From Dromiciops gliroides (Eukaryota; Chordata; Mammalia; Microbiotheria; Microbiotheriidae): a stretch of DNA of 64,000 nt. The stretch covers positions 80,235,327-80,299,326 of the forward strand of contig NC_057861.1 of assembly GCF_019393635.1 (NCBI RefSeq). Reading direction: 5' to 3'. The notes under the pieces are model-generated. The model did not search any database. It was not told the DNA's origin and worked only from the letters and a program-made list of their open reading frames with translations. Each line of letters opens with the position of its first letter. Position 1 is the stretch's first letter. Positions 22,519-34,648 of this stretch are shown in pieces. The position numbers and the translations under genes are program-made.

Positions 22519-22598
22519 TTTGTTTTGGGGAAACAATCAGGGTTAAGTGACTTACCCAGGGTCACACAGCCACTAAGCTGTGTACCACCTAGCTTCCC
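22519..22598 (-). repeat. tRNA-derived SINE, deleted
   Basis: Recognisable ends with the middle missing; about 80 bp remain. Confidence 0.75.
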
Positions 22599-22725
22599 CA
22601 AGCAAAAAACATTTCTAATAACCTGCATTTCCAACCTGAACATTTATGATAATTTAAATCCAAGCAAAATAAAGCTTTAGTATACTCAGAATTTTAAGTA
22701 GCACCGGCAAGAAACAGTTACTGAG

Positions 22726-22878
22726 GGGGGCAGCTAGGTGGCGCAGTGAATAAAGCACTGGCCCCGGATTCAGGAGGACCTGAGTTCAAATCCGACCTCA
22801 GACACTTGACATACTTACTAGCTGTGTGACCCTGGGCAAGTCACTTAACCCTCATTGCCCTGCAAAATAAGAAAAGAA
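22726..22878 (+). repeat. tRNA-derived SINE
   Basis: Flanked by exact 17-bp AAGAAACAGTTACTGAG duplications. Confidence 0.95.
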
Positions 22879-23029
22879 AAGAAACAGTTACTGAGTTCCT
22901 TTAGGTTGGATACAGTTTTAGGCAATTGCCAGTTAATCAACAAGCATTGGTCTTAGAGGATGTAGCAGGTGCAATTTTCCATAGAATCATAGAATTCTAG
23001 AGAAAGAAGGGATTGTAGAGATTATCTTG

Positions 23030-23234
23030 ACCAGAAGATCTTAACTTTTTTGGTTTCATTGACTTTTTGACAGTCTGGCGAAGTCTATGAACCCCTTCCT
23101 GGTGTGATGTTTTTAAATGCATAAAATAAAGTACTTAGGATTACAAAGGAAATCCAGTATATTGAAATGCATTTATCAAAATTACTGCCCCCCCAAAAAG
23201 TTCTCAGACCCCCAGGTTATGAACCTCTGATCTG
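23030..23234. mobile_element. hAT-type MITE, family B
   Basis: Inverted ends (CAGAAGATCTTAACTT...GTTATGAACCTCTG) with an imperfect 8-bp duplication ATCTTGAC/ATCTGGAC. Confidence 0.75.
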
Positions 23235-23298
23235 GACCAATCTGCTCATTTTATGGGTTAGTAATTAAACCTCTGTTTCTCCAAGATCAATAGCAAAG

Positions 23299-23666
23299 TG
23301 TAACGATTGGAATAATGCCACCTGCTGGAGACTTACTGTAGAAGAGTTCCACCCATGAAGCGAAGGTCTTTGAGGGCAAGACCAGGAGTCTTTTCTTTGG
23401 TGTCAGGAAGTGACGCGGGCTAGTGGGAGGAGGAAGGAAGAGACTGGCGCTCGGTCTCACTCTCTTTCCTGAGGACGCTGGTGGAGAGTGGAGCTAGAAA
23501 TGCTCTCTCCCTTTAATAGATAGAAATCTAGGCCTTTCTCTCTTTACCAAATTCTTATTCTCCTTAATAAATGCTTAAAAGTCTAACTCTTGCTAAAGCT
23601 TATAATTTATTGGCGACCACTCATTAGATATTTTAGACAGACTAGCTAGAATTTTAGCCCTTAACA
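23299..23666 (+). mobile_element. Solo LTR with 4-bp target duplication
   Basis: Starts TGTAACGATTGG and ends CCCTTAACA, flanked on both sides by AAAG, as expected for a 4-bp duplicating retrovirus. It has a TTAATAAATGC poly-A signal. At 368 bp it looks whole as an LTR, with no internal region. The clean ends suggest a younger age than the other LTRs here. Confidence 0.75.
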
Positions 23667-23999
23667 AAAGATACACAGAAGACAGGGAGCTAGCTAGTCA
23701 AGGTCATCTGACTCCTAGGGCAATATTCATTTTGGTGCATCATGCTGCTGCTTCAAAAACATTTTGATCCATGTTCAGAAATGGCTGAATTTAATATTTT
23801 TGTTTTTCAATTGTGGGCATAATGAACATGTTTGTCTATCTCCCTTTTGTCTGAGTACACCAGAAATTTTATGTTGATGATGGTAAGTCACTCCTGTTAC
23901 TGTGTGTTTACCGTACTATGGGCTGATTTTATAAAACACATTAGAAGTTTAGCTTTATAATATAAGTTGTTCCCTTGACTTTTCTCCCCTTAACTGAGG

Positions 24000-24262
24000 C
24001 AGCTACATGGTCAATGGACTCTAGTCTTGGGCCTGGAGTCAGAAAGATCTGAGTTTGAATTTGGCCTCAGACACTTACTAGCTGGGTGACTCTAGGCAAG
24101 TCATTTAACTTGTTTGCTTAAGTTTTCTCAACTGTAAAATGGGGACAATAACAACACCTACCTCCTAGAGTTGGGAGGACCAAATGAGATAATATTTGTA
24201 AAGGACTTAGCATAGTACTTGACACATAGTAGGTGTTATAAAAATGTTTTCCCCTTCCTTTC
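24000..24262 (+). repeat. CORE-SINE
   Basis: GGGCCTGGAGTCAGAAAGAT, CTCAACTGTAAAATGGGGAC, ACTTGACACATAGTAGGTG. Confidence 0.85.
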
Positions 24263-24314
24263 CTTCCTTTAATTGGATCTATGATTTGCCTTCCCTAACT
24301 AAACCATTTTTGGT

Positions 24315-24468
24315 TTGGTTTTTTTTTTTTTTTGGTGAGGCAATTGGGGTTAAGTGACTTGCCCAGGGTCACACAGCTAGTAAGTGTTAAGTGTCTGAGG
24401 CCGAATTTGAACTCAGGTCCTCCTGACTCCAGGGCCGGTGCTCCATCCACTGTGCCACCTAGCTTCTC
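24315..24468 (-). repeat. tRNA-derived SINE
   Basis: Oligo-T at left, CCACCTAGCTTCTCC at right. Confidence 0.92.
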
Positions 24469-25188
24469 CACTACATGTATTCTTGATCTCATCCACTCTC
24501 ATCTTTAGTAGATTGCCTCCACTATCTTCCATTCCTCTCTTGCATAAGTGTACTAACATTCAATCTCTCCATATCTGATTCCTTTCCTGCTGTCTAGAAA
24601 CATACCTAAACCTTTCCCATCTTTAAAACTCTCACTAGATCCTGCCACCTACACTAGCTAAAATCCTTTATCTCCCTGCCTTTCCTCTAAGCTTCCTGAA
24701 AAAGTTGTTTACATTTTGTGCTCCCACTTCTTCTCTCACCCTCTTAGAACCCTCTGAAATTTGGCTTCTGACCTGATCATTCAATTAAAATTGCTCTCTA
24801 TTACCAGTATCTGTTGATAGTAAAATAGAATGGCCTATTCTCAGTCCTCCTCTTTCAGGACCTTTTGGCAGCTTATGAAACTGTTGACGCCCCACCACCT
24901 GTCCTGTAACACTTTTTAGGTTTTTGTGATTCTGCTCTTTTTTGGTTCTCCCTCCTATATGTCTGATTGCCCTTTCAGTTTTCTTTTCTAGATCAGCATC
25001 ATCCATTAGTGGTAAACTACTAATTGTGGGTATACCCCCAAACTGGTTCTGGGCTTCCTTTTTTTTTTTCTCTATACTCTCTCACTTGGTAATCATCATG
25101 AGTTCCTTTGGGTTCAATTATAATCTCTCTACAGGTAATTCTCCAATCCTAGTTTTTTCTTCTGAGCTCCAATTCCAAATCACAAACT

Positions 25189-25405
25189 TTGTTCTTGTTC
25201 AGTCATGTTCAACTCTGTGATTGCATTTGGGATTTTCCTGGCAAAGAAACGAGTGGTTTGCTTTTTACTTCTCCATATCATTTTACAGATGAGGAAACTG
25301 AGGCAAACAAGGTTAAGTGACCCAGCTAGTAAATATCTGACGCTAGGAAGATCATTCTTCCTGACTACAGGCTCTGCACTCTCTTCACTGAACCACTTAG
25401 CTGCC
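25189..25405 (-). repeat. MAR1-type SINE (tRNA head, RTE tail)
   Basis: Same family in reverse: tail at the left (GTTCAGTCATGTTCAACTC), head at the right (CCACTTAGCTGCC). CCAAATCACAA.CT is duplicated on both sides. It interrupts an L2 copy. Confidence 0.88.
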
Positions 25406-25455
25406 AAATCACAAGCTACCTACTAGAAATTCTATAGGTATCTCTGATTCAATAT

Positions 25456-25640
25456 ATTTTTAAAGAATGTAAGCTTCTTGAAGAGAAGGGTTTTATTTAT
25501 TTATTTGATGAGGCAGTTGGGGCTAAGTGACTTGCTCAGGGTTACACAGCTAGTAAGTGTCAAGTATCTGAGGCCAGATTTGAACTCAGGTCCTCCTGAA
25601 TCCAGGGCCGGTGCTCTATCCACTGTGCCACCTAGCTGCC
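25456..25640 (-). repeat. tRNA-derived SINE in L2
   Basis: Flanked by exact TCTCTGATTCAATAT duplications. Confidence 0.95.
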
Positions 25641-26122
25641 TCTCTGATTCAATATTTGAAAACATAACTCATTATCTTTATGGCTACCTACTCACCCTGC
25701 TTTTACACTTCCCTATTTCTGTCTAGAATACCATCATCGTTCCAGCCAACCAGGTTTGCAACCTTGGTGTTATCCTCAACTGCTCATTCTCACTTACCCC
25801 ATATATCCAAGTGGTTGCCAAATCTTGTCATTTTTATCTCTGCAATGTCACTTTTCTCCACTCACACAGCCACTCTCCTAGGATAGGTTTTCATCACTTG
25901 GACTATTGCAATTACCTTCTATTTGATCTTCCAGTCTCATCTCTCCCTTTTCCAATTCATCTTCCATATATTTGCCAAAAGGATTTTTCCAAAAGTTCAG
26001 GTTTGACTGTGTCACTACCCTACTCAGTAAACTCTCTATTGTCCCTAGTATCAAACATAAACTCTTCTTTCTAGAATTTAAAGATCTTTACAACATGTCC
26101 TTTCCTAGATTTCTAGCCTTTT

Positions 26123-26243
26123 GGGAGGGGCAATGAGGGTTAAGTGACTTGCCCAGGATCACACAGCTGAGGCAAAATTTGAACTCAGGTCCTCCTGAAT
26201 CCAGGGCTGGTGTTTTATCCACTGTGCCACCTAGCTGCCCCCT
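26123..26243 (-). repeat. tRNA-derived SINE in L2, internally deleted
   Basis: Flanked by exact ATTTCTAGCCTTTT duplications. About 20 bp shorter than usual in the middle. Confidence 0.93.
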
Positions 26244-26299
26244 ATTTCTAGCCTTTTTACACAATACTCCCAACAATGCACACTGTGAGTAGGGGGGAA

Positions 26300-26600
26300 A
26301 GGAATAAAAGGGAAAGGGGAGAGAATAAGCACTCAAAGAGCACCTACTATGTGCTAGTTTATGTAAAAAGTGCCATACTAAGCACTTTTTAAAAAATTGC
26401 CTGACTTGATCCTCATAACAACCCTTTGAGGTAGGTCTTATTATTATCCCCATTTTATAATTGAGAAAACTGAGGCAGATAGAGATTAAGTGACTTGCCC
26501 AGGGTCACACAGCTAATAAGTATCTGAAGCCATATTTAAACAAAGATCTTCCTGACTCCAGGCCCAACTCTCTACCCACTGTGCCACCAGCTGCCTGGTT
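26300..26600 (-). repeat. CORE-SINE, reverse, in L2
   Basis: CACCTACTATGTGCTAGTTT, GATCCTCATAACAACCCTTT, CCACTGTGCCACCAGCTGCC. Confidence 0.85.
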
Positions 26601-27009
26601 CAGCCATACGGTACTTCATGTATTTGCTGTCCCTCAAGCTCCCATCTTCACGCCTATGTATTGGCTGTCCCCATATACCTGCAATACTCTCCCACATCTT
26701 TTCCTTTTGGAGTCTCTGCTTTCCTTCAGAACTCAGATCGTGCCACCTTTTATATGAAGCCTTTTCTAACACCCCTGCTAAGTGTCCTCCCATCCAAAAC
26801 TTTCTTGTATTCATCTTGTATATACTCTGCATATATTTCTATATGCAAAAGTTGTCTCCTCCAACAGAACTGTAAGTTTCCTCCAGCCATATAACAGACA
26901 TGTTTGTTGATTGACCAGGACAAAGTGTAATATGACTATAATTTCCATATTCCTGGACCACATATGTTTATTAAGGGATGATGAAAGCTTATTGTTTTTA
27001 GTAAACATG

Positions 27010-28350
27010 CCATATTTTTAACTCATGTTGAGCCCAGAGTGCATTAAAACCTCCAGATCTTTTTCATATGAACTTTTGGTAAGCTATAGCTCCTCTCTTT
27101 TCACCAGTAACTATGCAACTGATTCTTTTAACTCAAGGACTTTGCATTCATCCCTGTTGAATTTCATCTTATTAGATTTGACTCATTCTTATAGATGGAA
27201 TCATTTTGTATTCCTATTCTATCATCCAAATGATTAGTTAATTCTTCCCAGTTCCATGCAATATGCAACGTGGTAAGTATGCCATTTTTGCCTTCATCCA
27301 TGTCAATGAAAAAAGACAATGAAGAGAACAAAGCTAAGGACAGGCAACTTAGAGCATTCCATTAGACTTTCCTTCTGGTTGATAGTCCCAACTTGCAAGA
27401 TGTAGCAACAAGACCAGGTAGAGAGTTGTTCTCTGAGTCCAGAAGGCCTGGGTTTAAGACCCAGCCTGGGCAAGACATTTAATGGTACACTAAAGCAACA
27501 CTCTAAGATTATACTGTGCATTGCAAAAGAGCTGTTGATCTGCATCGATAGAGAGAATTTCTTCATCAGGAGTGTCCTACACCAGTGAAATCACAAGTTC
27601 AGGTTGATACTGATCCATTAATCACAACTTTTTTGGCTCTAGGCAGTCAACAACCTAACTGTTCATCCTATTCACATCCATCGTATCTTATCTCTATTTA
27701 TCTACCTTATCTACAAAGTTTAGCACAACTACCTTCCTAAAATACAAGTAATCTATGTTTACAGAATTATCCTTATTTAGTAATCCTGTAAAGAAAGGAA
27801 ATGAGCTGGTTTTTTGTAGTCACTTCTTTCTTTTTCTAAATATTCACAAACCATTTATTTAATAGTATGTTTTAAAAGTTTGTCAAGAATTTAAGTCATG
27901 TTCACTGTCATATATTTTGCCTTCTTTTTGAAAATTAGGAAATATCTATCTTATCAGCTCAATTGAGAGGTCCAGCAGCACCTTTTTATTCAATTCATTT
28001 TTTCACAGATCACAAACAGGGGCTCTGCAATCACATTCACAAGTCCTTTCACTGGACTTGTATTCATCCAGTCTTGGTGACTTGAACTCTTTGAGACATG
28101 CTAGGTGCTCTTGCCATTAACTTACTTATATCTTGGGTTTCAATTCTTTGGTAACCATTTTTGTTCTGTCCTTCCCAGTTCCCAAGATCATTCTCCCTGT
28201 AAGACTTTAATTATTATTTTTTCTCTTTTCAAAGAATGTCTTCTTGTCCCCAACAATGCTTTTTTAAAAAAAGCCATTTTGTTATTCTGTAACATTTGTC
28301 ACAAATTTTAACTCAATCTGAGCTTGCATTCCTCATACTAGTCTTGGTTG
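27010..28350. mobile_element. L3/CR1-type LINE remnant
   Basis: GTGCATTAAAACCTCCAGATC, TTGAATTTCATCTTATTAGA and GCCATTTTTGCCTTCATCC follow the L3/CR1 3' pattern. The rest to about 28,350 looks like more of the same, with ends unclear. Orientation not settled. Confidence 0.6.
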
Positions 28351-30090
28351 TCTCTTTTGTATACATTCTGTTAATTCGCTGTTACTTCTACCTTATGCAG
28401 AACTTCCCTGTATAAATACACCAATATTTATAAGCTTTGACTTTTCTTCTTTATTGGGATTGTTTCTGTTCTTGTCATCAAAATGTCATTCTTGAGTTTT
28501 CTATCCCTCTTCGGCTGTCTCCTCATGCAGAATTTTAGACCATGGGATTGTCACTATTCTTTCTATAAATCTGTTCTACCCAAATCTAGGGTGCTTGTCA
28601 AATTGTACGTGTCACTTTCACTTCCTTATCCATCATAAATCCAAAGATAATCACTTTCCCTTCTCACTTCCTCCCAAGGTTTTTTTGTTTTGTTTTTTTT
28701 TAAATCATTTTTACTTCAGCAAACAGTTTCTCCTTGTTTGTCAGGTCCATGATAGCAGTTCACCGAGTCACTTCCTTTAACCTTTGAAGAATAAAATTAC
28801 ATTAAGGCAATTCAAGAATTTGTCAAATGCTAGACTTAGCAGAAAAACTCAGGCAGATATCTAGATAGTGTAAGTCTTACATAACTAGTACAATATGCCT
28901 CTATGCCAGTTTTGTGATCATTCTGAATTCACTTCCTACCCCCAATTTCTCCTATTGACAGGTATTAAAGCAAGGTTAATTGCTTGAGTTTCCATTTATT
29001 AAATTCAACATTTTTTGAGAAAGGAGAAAAAAATCACTACATTTGGATGCAAGAGAAGTTCCTTCCCTTCTCTAGGCATTTTGAAAGTGAAAAAATCAGA
29101 TTATATGAATATTAAAGTCTATTTTCTATCCCATAATTCTATGGCTCCAAATTTAAAATTTCATCAGATGAATATGAAATATTAGAAAAAAGACATAAAA
29201 CAAAATGTGTATGGGCTAAGGAAAAAGGATACCTCACCTTATTGGATGCCAAGGGAATAAATATATGCCAAGGGAATAAAAATATCAGATACTATTTCCA
29301 GAACATCATGCCCCTAATGGTAAAAGACTTTCCCCCATGTTCCTTCTTAATTGCTCATGTTTTAGTTTAAGGATTTTTTCTTCAGGTTTAGGTCTGGGAG
29401 GAAATAAGACAAAATGGATCATCACTCTGCAGCTCCTGTAAAGAATTCTAAAAATTATGGAGAGTGAAAGATCGAAAGAGAAGATGAGATGGGGAAAATA
29501 TCATAACCTTATTTTCCAAAAGAGGGGGAAAATTGATTCTAGGGATATTAGACAAATGAGCATGATACTGAGACTGTACCAAATTCTAGAATGAAGTACT
29601 AAATTGATGTGTAAGAAGACTTGCATAAGTAGTAACCAGCATTTTTTTTCCCTAATAAAAACTCGTTTCAAATTAGCCTATTTTCCTTTTATCTTAGGAT
29701 TACTAGGTTACTGAAGAAACATGTTGGAAAATATAATTGAAGATTAAGACATTAAAAACTCCAAAACTTATATGTTATTCAGAGTCTTAATGCCTGTATG
29801 TCATTATTACTTTATTCACAAAGAGACAAGAAATGCTGGAACTGGAAAGCATAGAAGACTAAGACACACAAAAAAGAAAGAAAGAAAAGAAAGAAAATGG
29901 GTATAATATACAAAAAATAACAGACTAGTGATAAGGGAATTATTTTGAATCAGCTGTATGTGTACAAGTCAACACCAACAACTACTGAGAGCAAAAATCA
30001 GAATCTAATATGGAAGTAGAAATGGCATTTTAAAAAGCTGTTGGGAAGAACAACTGGACTAGACAAAGTAATTAGAAGAAATCCATTCTG
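28350..30090. other. Unassigned AT-rich sequence
   Basis: No family recognised. A 20-bp unit ATGCCAAGGGAATAAA.AT is doubled at 29,246-29,285; an (AAAG)n run lies near 29,880. Confidence 0.4.
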
Positions 30091-30250
30091 GGGGGCAGCT
30101 AGGTGGTGAAGTGGATAAAAACAGTGGCCCTGGATTCAGGAGGACCTGAGCTCAAATGTGGCCTCAGACACTTGACACTTACTACCTGTGTGAACCTGGG
30201 CAAGTCACTTAACCCCCAATGTCCCCAAAAAACCAAAACAAATTAAAAAA
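30091..30250 (+). repeat. tRNA-derived SINE
   Basis: Head GGGGGGCAGCTAGGTGG; A-rich end runs directly into an L1 3' end. Confidence 0.92.
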
Positions 30251-30758
30251 ATGATGAGCAGGCAGATTTCAGAAAAACCTGGAAAGACTTAAGTGGACTG
30301 ATGCTGAGTGAAGTGAGAAGAACCAGGAGAACACTGTACACAGTAACAGCAACATTGTGTGATGATCAACTGTGACAGACTTAGCTCTTCTCAGCAGTGC
30401 AATGATCCAAGACGATACCAAAGAACTCATGATGGAAAACTGTTCTCCATATCCAGAAAAAAGAATGCAGATTGAACCATACCATTTCTACTTTTTTGTT
30501 TTTAGTTTTTCGAGGATTTTCCCTTTTGTTATGATTCTTCTTTCACAAGATGACTAATGCAGAAATATGATTAATGTGATGCTACATATATAACCTATAT
30601 CAGACCGCTTTCTGTCTTGGGGAGGAGGGAAGGAAGGGAGGGAGGGAGAAAGATTTGGAACTAAAAATCTTATGAAAACAAATGTTGAAAACTATCTTTA
30701 CATGTAACTGGAAAATAATGAAACATTTTTATGATTTAAATAAGTAAATAAATCATTA
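30251..30758 (+). mobile_element. L1 3' end
   Basis: Runs from ATGATGAGCAGGCAGATTTC to the A-rich end after CTTTACATGTAACTGG. Confidence 0.88.
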
Positions 30759-30889
30759 AAGCATCTAGTTACCCTGCTTAGATCTGCTTTTGGTACATTC
30801 ATGAACATCCTCATAAACAAAATAATATGATACTTTGTTTTCTTCTACTATTTCATGTTTTTAAATTTTATCTCCTTGTAGAAAGGCAG

Positions 30890-31040
30890 TTCTGTAGAGA
30901 AGGTCTATGTTGCCTCCAGTACTTATAAGCTGTGTGATGTAGGGCAGGTATTTTTAATTCTTTTAGTTTCTTCATCTGTAAACTGGGAGTAATAACTGTA
31001 GTACTTCCCTGATGGAGTTGTTATGTTGAAAGCCTAAATT
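30890..31040 (+). repeat. CORE-SINE fragment
   Basis: TTCTTCATCTGTAAACTGGG in SINE context; decayed. Confidence 0.55.
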
Positions 31041-32249
31041 TAGAGCTACAGTTAGTATCATCAATCCTCTTATCTAATTCTCATCTTTTTTGACAAGGCT
31101 CAGATAGAAATGGTCTAGGACAGTCATAATTGTTTTCTTTATATTTAATGTTCTGCAGATTACTGAATATTTGCATAAACTGCCCTTTATACTTGAATAA
31201 AAACATTGTTGTGCTTACCTTTTAAAGACTTACTAAAAGACTCAATCAACACTAGTAGTAACATGTACGTTGGCTTGTTTCCATATCTGAGTTCTCTATA
31301 TTTTGAAAACTTAAAAAAAAAATCAGATTATGGGTATCCAGTATGACTACATCTATTAAAATTGTTCTTACATTTTTGTGGATCAATGTTATGTCCAGGT
31401 ATTTGTAGGCAATTCTTTTACTAATTACTGTTATTAACATAACTAGAAGTTCTAAAGAGGTAGGGTTGCTCATTTAACATGTATTCTCTACCTCCTACAG
31501 CACATGGTATATGTTCTGTTAACCAACTGATACAACTGGATACACTGAATTGTGATTAGGAATGGTACAAATGTAGCTCTACTCCTACAAAACTAAGGAT
31601 TCACATAATTCAGAACCAATCTCATGTTTGTAATATGCTCAGTATAACTACAAAAAGGTTACCATTTTTTTTCTGAACTGATAGTGTCACAAAAATAAGG
31701 TGGAACAATCAGGTGAAAGAAATAAAATAAAGTAAAAAAATGGTTTGGTACTTAAAGTACTTTGTATCAAAGCTTCCTGAGTTTTTCTGAATAAGGAAAT
31801 ATATATTTGGAAACATAATTTCTCTGGACCGATGGGCCTTAAAGCTGAATCTTTTACAGGAAGGACAGCAAAGGAAGACTATAAAAGCTAATTGAGAACC
31901 AATTAAGAATTAGAGTATGAGAAATACTGGGAAAGAAGATTCTGGATATATCTGAACACTTAGACACCTCAAAAGATGTGTATCTAGTTTAGGTGAATTT
32001 CTGGGATGTTTTCCCTGGCCAGTATGAAGTTCAAAGGACTTTCTCCAGTCCTGTAGGATCCATGAGCTAATTATAAGTAATCAATCTTTGATAGGACATG
32101 AATACATCAAGACTAAAGACCATTTCCCTCAGATCTTACATATTATTAGGTTGTTAATAATGCTTATATCTCTTATTCCTCAATGCATTCGCTCATCCCT
32201 TTCCCCAGTATTGATTACAATCCCTTTAAGACTTAGTCTTGAATGTTGC
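31041..32249. other. Unassigned AT-rich sequence
   Basis: No coding or repeat signature recognised. Confidence 0.4.
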
Positions 32250-32590
32250 TTGGTCAAAGAACTCATCACACTGCAGCCACCCTGGTAGGAATCTGTAAGG
32301 ATCTTTTGAAAACATACTACGCATCATTGGAAGCTTTGTTATTATGGACTGCTTTTTGGTGCTCTGATTCATGCTTTGCTGGCATAACCTTCAGGAATCC
32401 TTCCTTGATGTCACATGATGGTGACCTTCCTTTCATGTCACTTATCATATGACTGCGTGTTGTTTCTGTATTGTCTTATCTTTTCAATATACTATGAGGT
32501 CAATAAAAGCAGATATCCTGTCTCATTCCAATTTTGTATCTCCTCCAAGGATTGTTCTGCAAACAGTAAGTATTTAAATGCTTGTTGAAG
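32250..32590 (+). mobile_element. L2 3' fragment
   Basis: CTATGAGGTCAATAAAAGCAG and TTTTGTATCTCCTCCAAGGA follow the L2 end pattern, very decayed. Confidence 0.5.
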
Positions 32591-32639
32591 CAAACTGACT
32601 CTTCTAACTCTGCTCCTCTTCTTTTATTTGCACGGATAC

Positions 32640-32760
32640 AGGGAGATTTGGGAAATGAAGCCCAGTGAAGGGCAGGGTCTTGTCCAGGGTCCCACAGTGA
32701 GTCAGGATCAGAGGTAAAAGCGAGGTATTTTTCCGCTCTAGTTTCCAAAACAGTGAAAGC
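32640..32760 (-). repeat. MIR fragment beside P2
   Basis: GGGTCTTGTCCAGGGTCCCA with the usual flanks. Confidence 0.55.
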
Positions 32761-32799
32761 CTGTCCTATGACCCCGGAAGCACTCTCAGGCCTCAACCT

Positions 32800-33140
32800 T
32801 CACACCCGCCTCCTCTAGCCCTCAAGAAGGCGTGTCTTCGCTGGAAGTGGAGAAGCAGCTAAGAATTCTTGATCCGGGGAGATAAGGCCGTGCCTTGCTT
32901 CCTTCTCCCTTAAGACTCTTTAGGGCTTCTCCTTTTCCGCCTAGTCACCAACGCACAAGCTATCAGTTGACGCAGTCCCAAATTCCAGACTGCGACTGGC
33001 AGCCCTGGATAGGACGTAAACCCGCACTTCCCACCCAGACTCCTCCTTCCCTCCCGGTTTGACCTAATCGCATTCCGGGACACTCTAGGAAGTGTGGAGG
33101 ACTTGGCGCCTCGGTCGCTTCTCGGATGGGCTGGGCTCAG
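32800..33140 (-). promoter_or_regulatory. GC-rich promoter-like block P2 (minus)
   Basis: CpG-rich stretch with the minus-strand motif TTCCTAGAG (about 33,083-33,091) followed by TGTCCCGGAATGCG, matching the other three blocks. No first-exon donor stands out. The only zinc-finger trace downstream on this strand is the fragment near 21.35 kb, so the gene it served may be lost, or it may be an alternative promoter for gene 1. Confidence 0.4.
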
Positions 33141-33218
33141 GTGGAACGGAACGAACGTGTGTTTAAGAGAACACATCAATGATAATAAGAACAAGAACAG
33201 TAATAATAATAACACGAC

Positions 33219-33463
33219 ATTTAATATAACACTTTTTTTTTATTTAGAAAGAAGTTTCTGAAATCGTCCAGCAGGGTAGACATCTGCCCACCCCCAGTGT
33301 GTTAGTTACACATTATTTAAGATTCAAACAAAGGAACAAGGAAACAATAGCTGATTGGCCTGTGGAGTCAGTTTCCAGGTAGTTGGAGATGTATAATGGG
33401 AGAAAACTCACATTTCTTGCATCAGTCTTCAGAACTGATGCAAGAAATATAACACTTTTAAAG
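33219..33463 (-). mobile_element. Retroposed transcript 3' end with flanking duplication
   Basis: About 210 bp sit between two copies of AATATAACACTTTT (33,220 and 33,447), splitting a CORE-SINE. On the minus strand the insert ends in AAATAAA followed by A's, as expected for a polyadenylated RNA copied back by L1 machinery. The source transcript is not recognised. Its 5' end carries a perfect 15-bp hairpin (33,412-33,448). Confidence 0.6.
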
Positions 33464-33500
33464 CTTAAAAATCACTTTACATACACCACATTTAAATCTC

Positions 33501-33656
33501 TTTTTTATGGTTTTTTTGGGGGGGGGGTGGGCAATGAGGGTTAAGTGACTTCCCCAGGGTCACACAGCTAGTGTCAAGTGTCTGAGGTCGGATTTGAACT
33601 CAGGTCCTCCTGAATCCAGGGCCGGTGCTTTATCCACTGCGGCACCTAACTGCCCC
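33501..33656 (-). repeat. tRNA-derived SINE
   Basis: Flanked by exact ACCACATTTAAATCTC duplications, inside a CORE-SINE. Confidence 0.95.
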
Positions 33657-33671
33657 ACCACATTTAAATCT

Positions 33672-33795
33672 CGAGACCACTCTATGGCTATTCTTTGTGT
33701 TTTATGGATGAGGAAACAGGTTAGAAAAGTTGACTTTTGCCCAGAATCACAAAGCAACAAGATTTGCCTCAGGGCTCCGCGGTCCTGGGGCATTG
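33672..33795 (-). repeat. CORE-SINE part, continuing the copy at 33,180
   Basis: TTATGGATGAGGAAACAGGT and GCCCAGAATCACAAAGCAA. The same CORE-SINE is split by the retroposed fragment and by the SINE at 33,501. Confidence 0.65.
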
Positions 33796-34363
33796 TACCC
33801 TCACGTGCCCCGCCTACCCCTCACCCCCAATTTTCTGTAAGAGGTAGAGTCCGGTTCAGTTTCAAGATGAGCCGGGTCTTGAATGAGAGGGTTTCAGCTT
33901 CTTCGCCTACTCACGGGCTTATTACTCCCCACCCCCATTGCCCCTAGGGAATATTAGGTTTGGGCTTCTAAGGTCCTTCCAAAGGGGAGTCTACAAAAAT
34001 ACTCCGTCTGGTATGAATCAGTTATAGGACATGTATTAACAAGAATTCGCTGCCAGAAATACTTAAAACAGATTTGGTAAGTTAGAGCTTCTCATACTCT
34101 TTCTGAGTTTTGCTACTTAAACCTCATCAGAACTTAAGTTTGTAGAACTGCCCAATAGACATTGTTACATTTCATCTCAAGTCTACACTGTTCCCCTAAA
34201 AGTTCATGTCTTCTGGCCAGTTAGGGCCAGGTTGGGTTCCGGCTCTTCTCATTGTCATTTTCTCTAATGTAGAAATTTCCCTTGCCACGAGTCACCTCCA
34301 TCACATCCGGAACCTTCAGACCTCCTCAACTCGAATGGCAGTCTAAGCCTAGGCACAAATTTC

Positions 34364-34648
34364 TTGAGACTGGTGTTCAGTCACACAAGATCAGGCAAAG
34401 AGTCACAACCACAGAAGAAGAATCCCAAAACCCAGGCTCAGGCACACTTAGGAAGGGCATGTGCTTTAGCTGCAATGCCATTTCTGCTGGAATTTGGAAA
34501 AGATCAGTCTGTCCCCCCAACTCCATCTAATTCATGGGAGAGCTATTTGCCGCATGGAGAGTCTGAGGAAGTAAAGAGCCAACAACAAAATCATTTCCTT
34601 TTAAAAGGTCCACTGATTTGTCATAAGAATTGCCAGAGGACTCTTTGA
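34364..34648 (+). other. Unrecognised open frame, possible retrocopy
   Basis: A 94-codon frame in unique-looking sequence, rich in Lys, Gln, Ser and Pro (for example SGKESQPQKKNPKTQAQ, SNSWESYLPHGESEEV). The neighbouring frame is also open for part of the stretch, which suits a decayed coding copy as well as chance. No family is recognised, and no promoter or splice signals were identified. Confidence 0.2.

Larger units (their letters stand above)
24490..26890 (+). mobile_element. Long L2 LINE copy with four SINEs inserted
   Basis: The longest L2 here: parts of the reverse transcriptase (VGIPPNWFWAS for the VPQGS motif, GFNYNLS before the lost YADD box, HLDYCNYLLFDLP) through to the 3' end near 26,890. 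Interrupted by SINEs at 25,189, 25,456, 26,123 and about 26,300. Confidence 0.88.

Noticed and set aside
29246-29285. Short direct repeats as a possible array
   Set aside because: Only two copies with no regular spacers; no CRISPR-like structure anywhere in the window.
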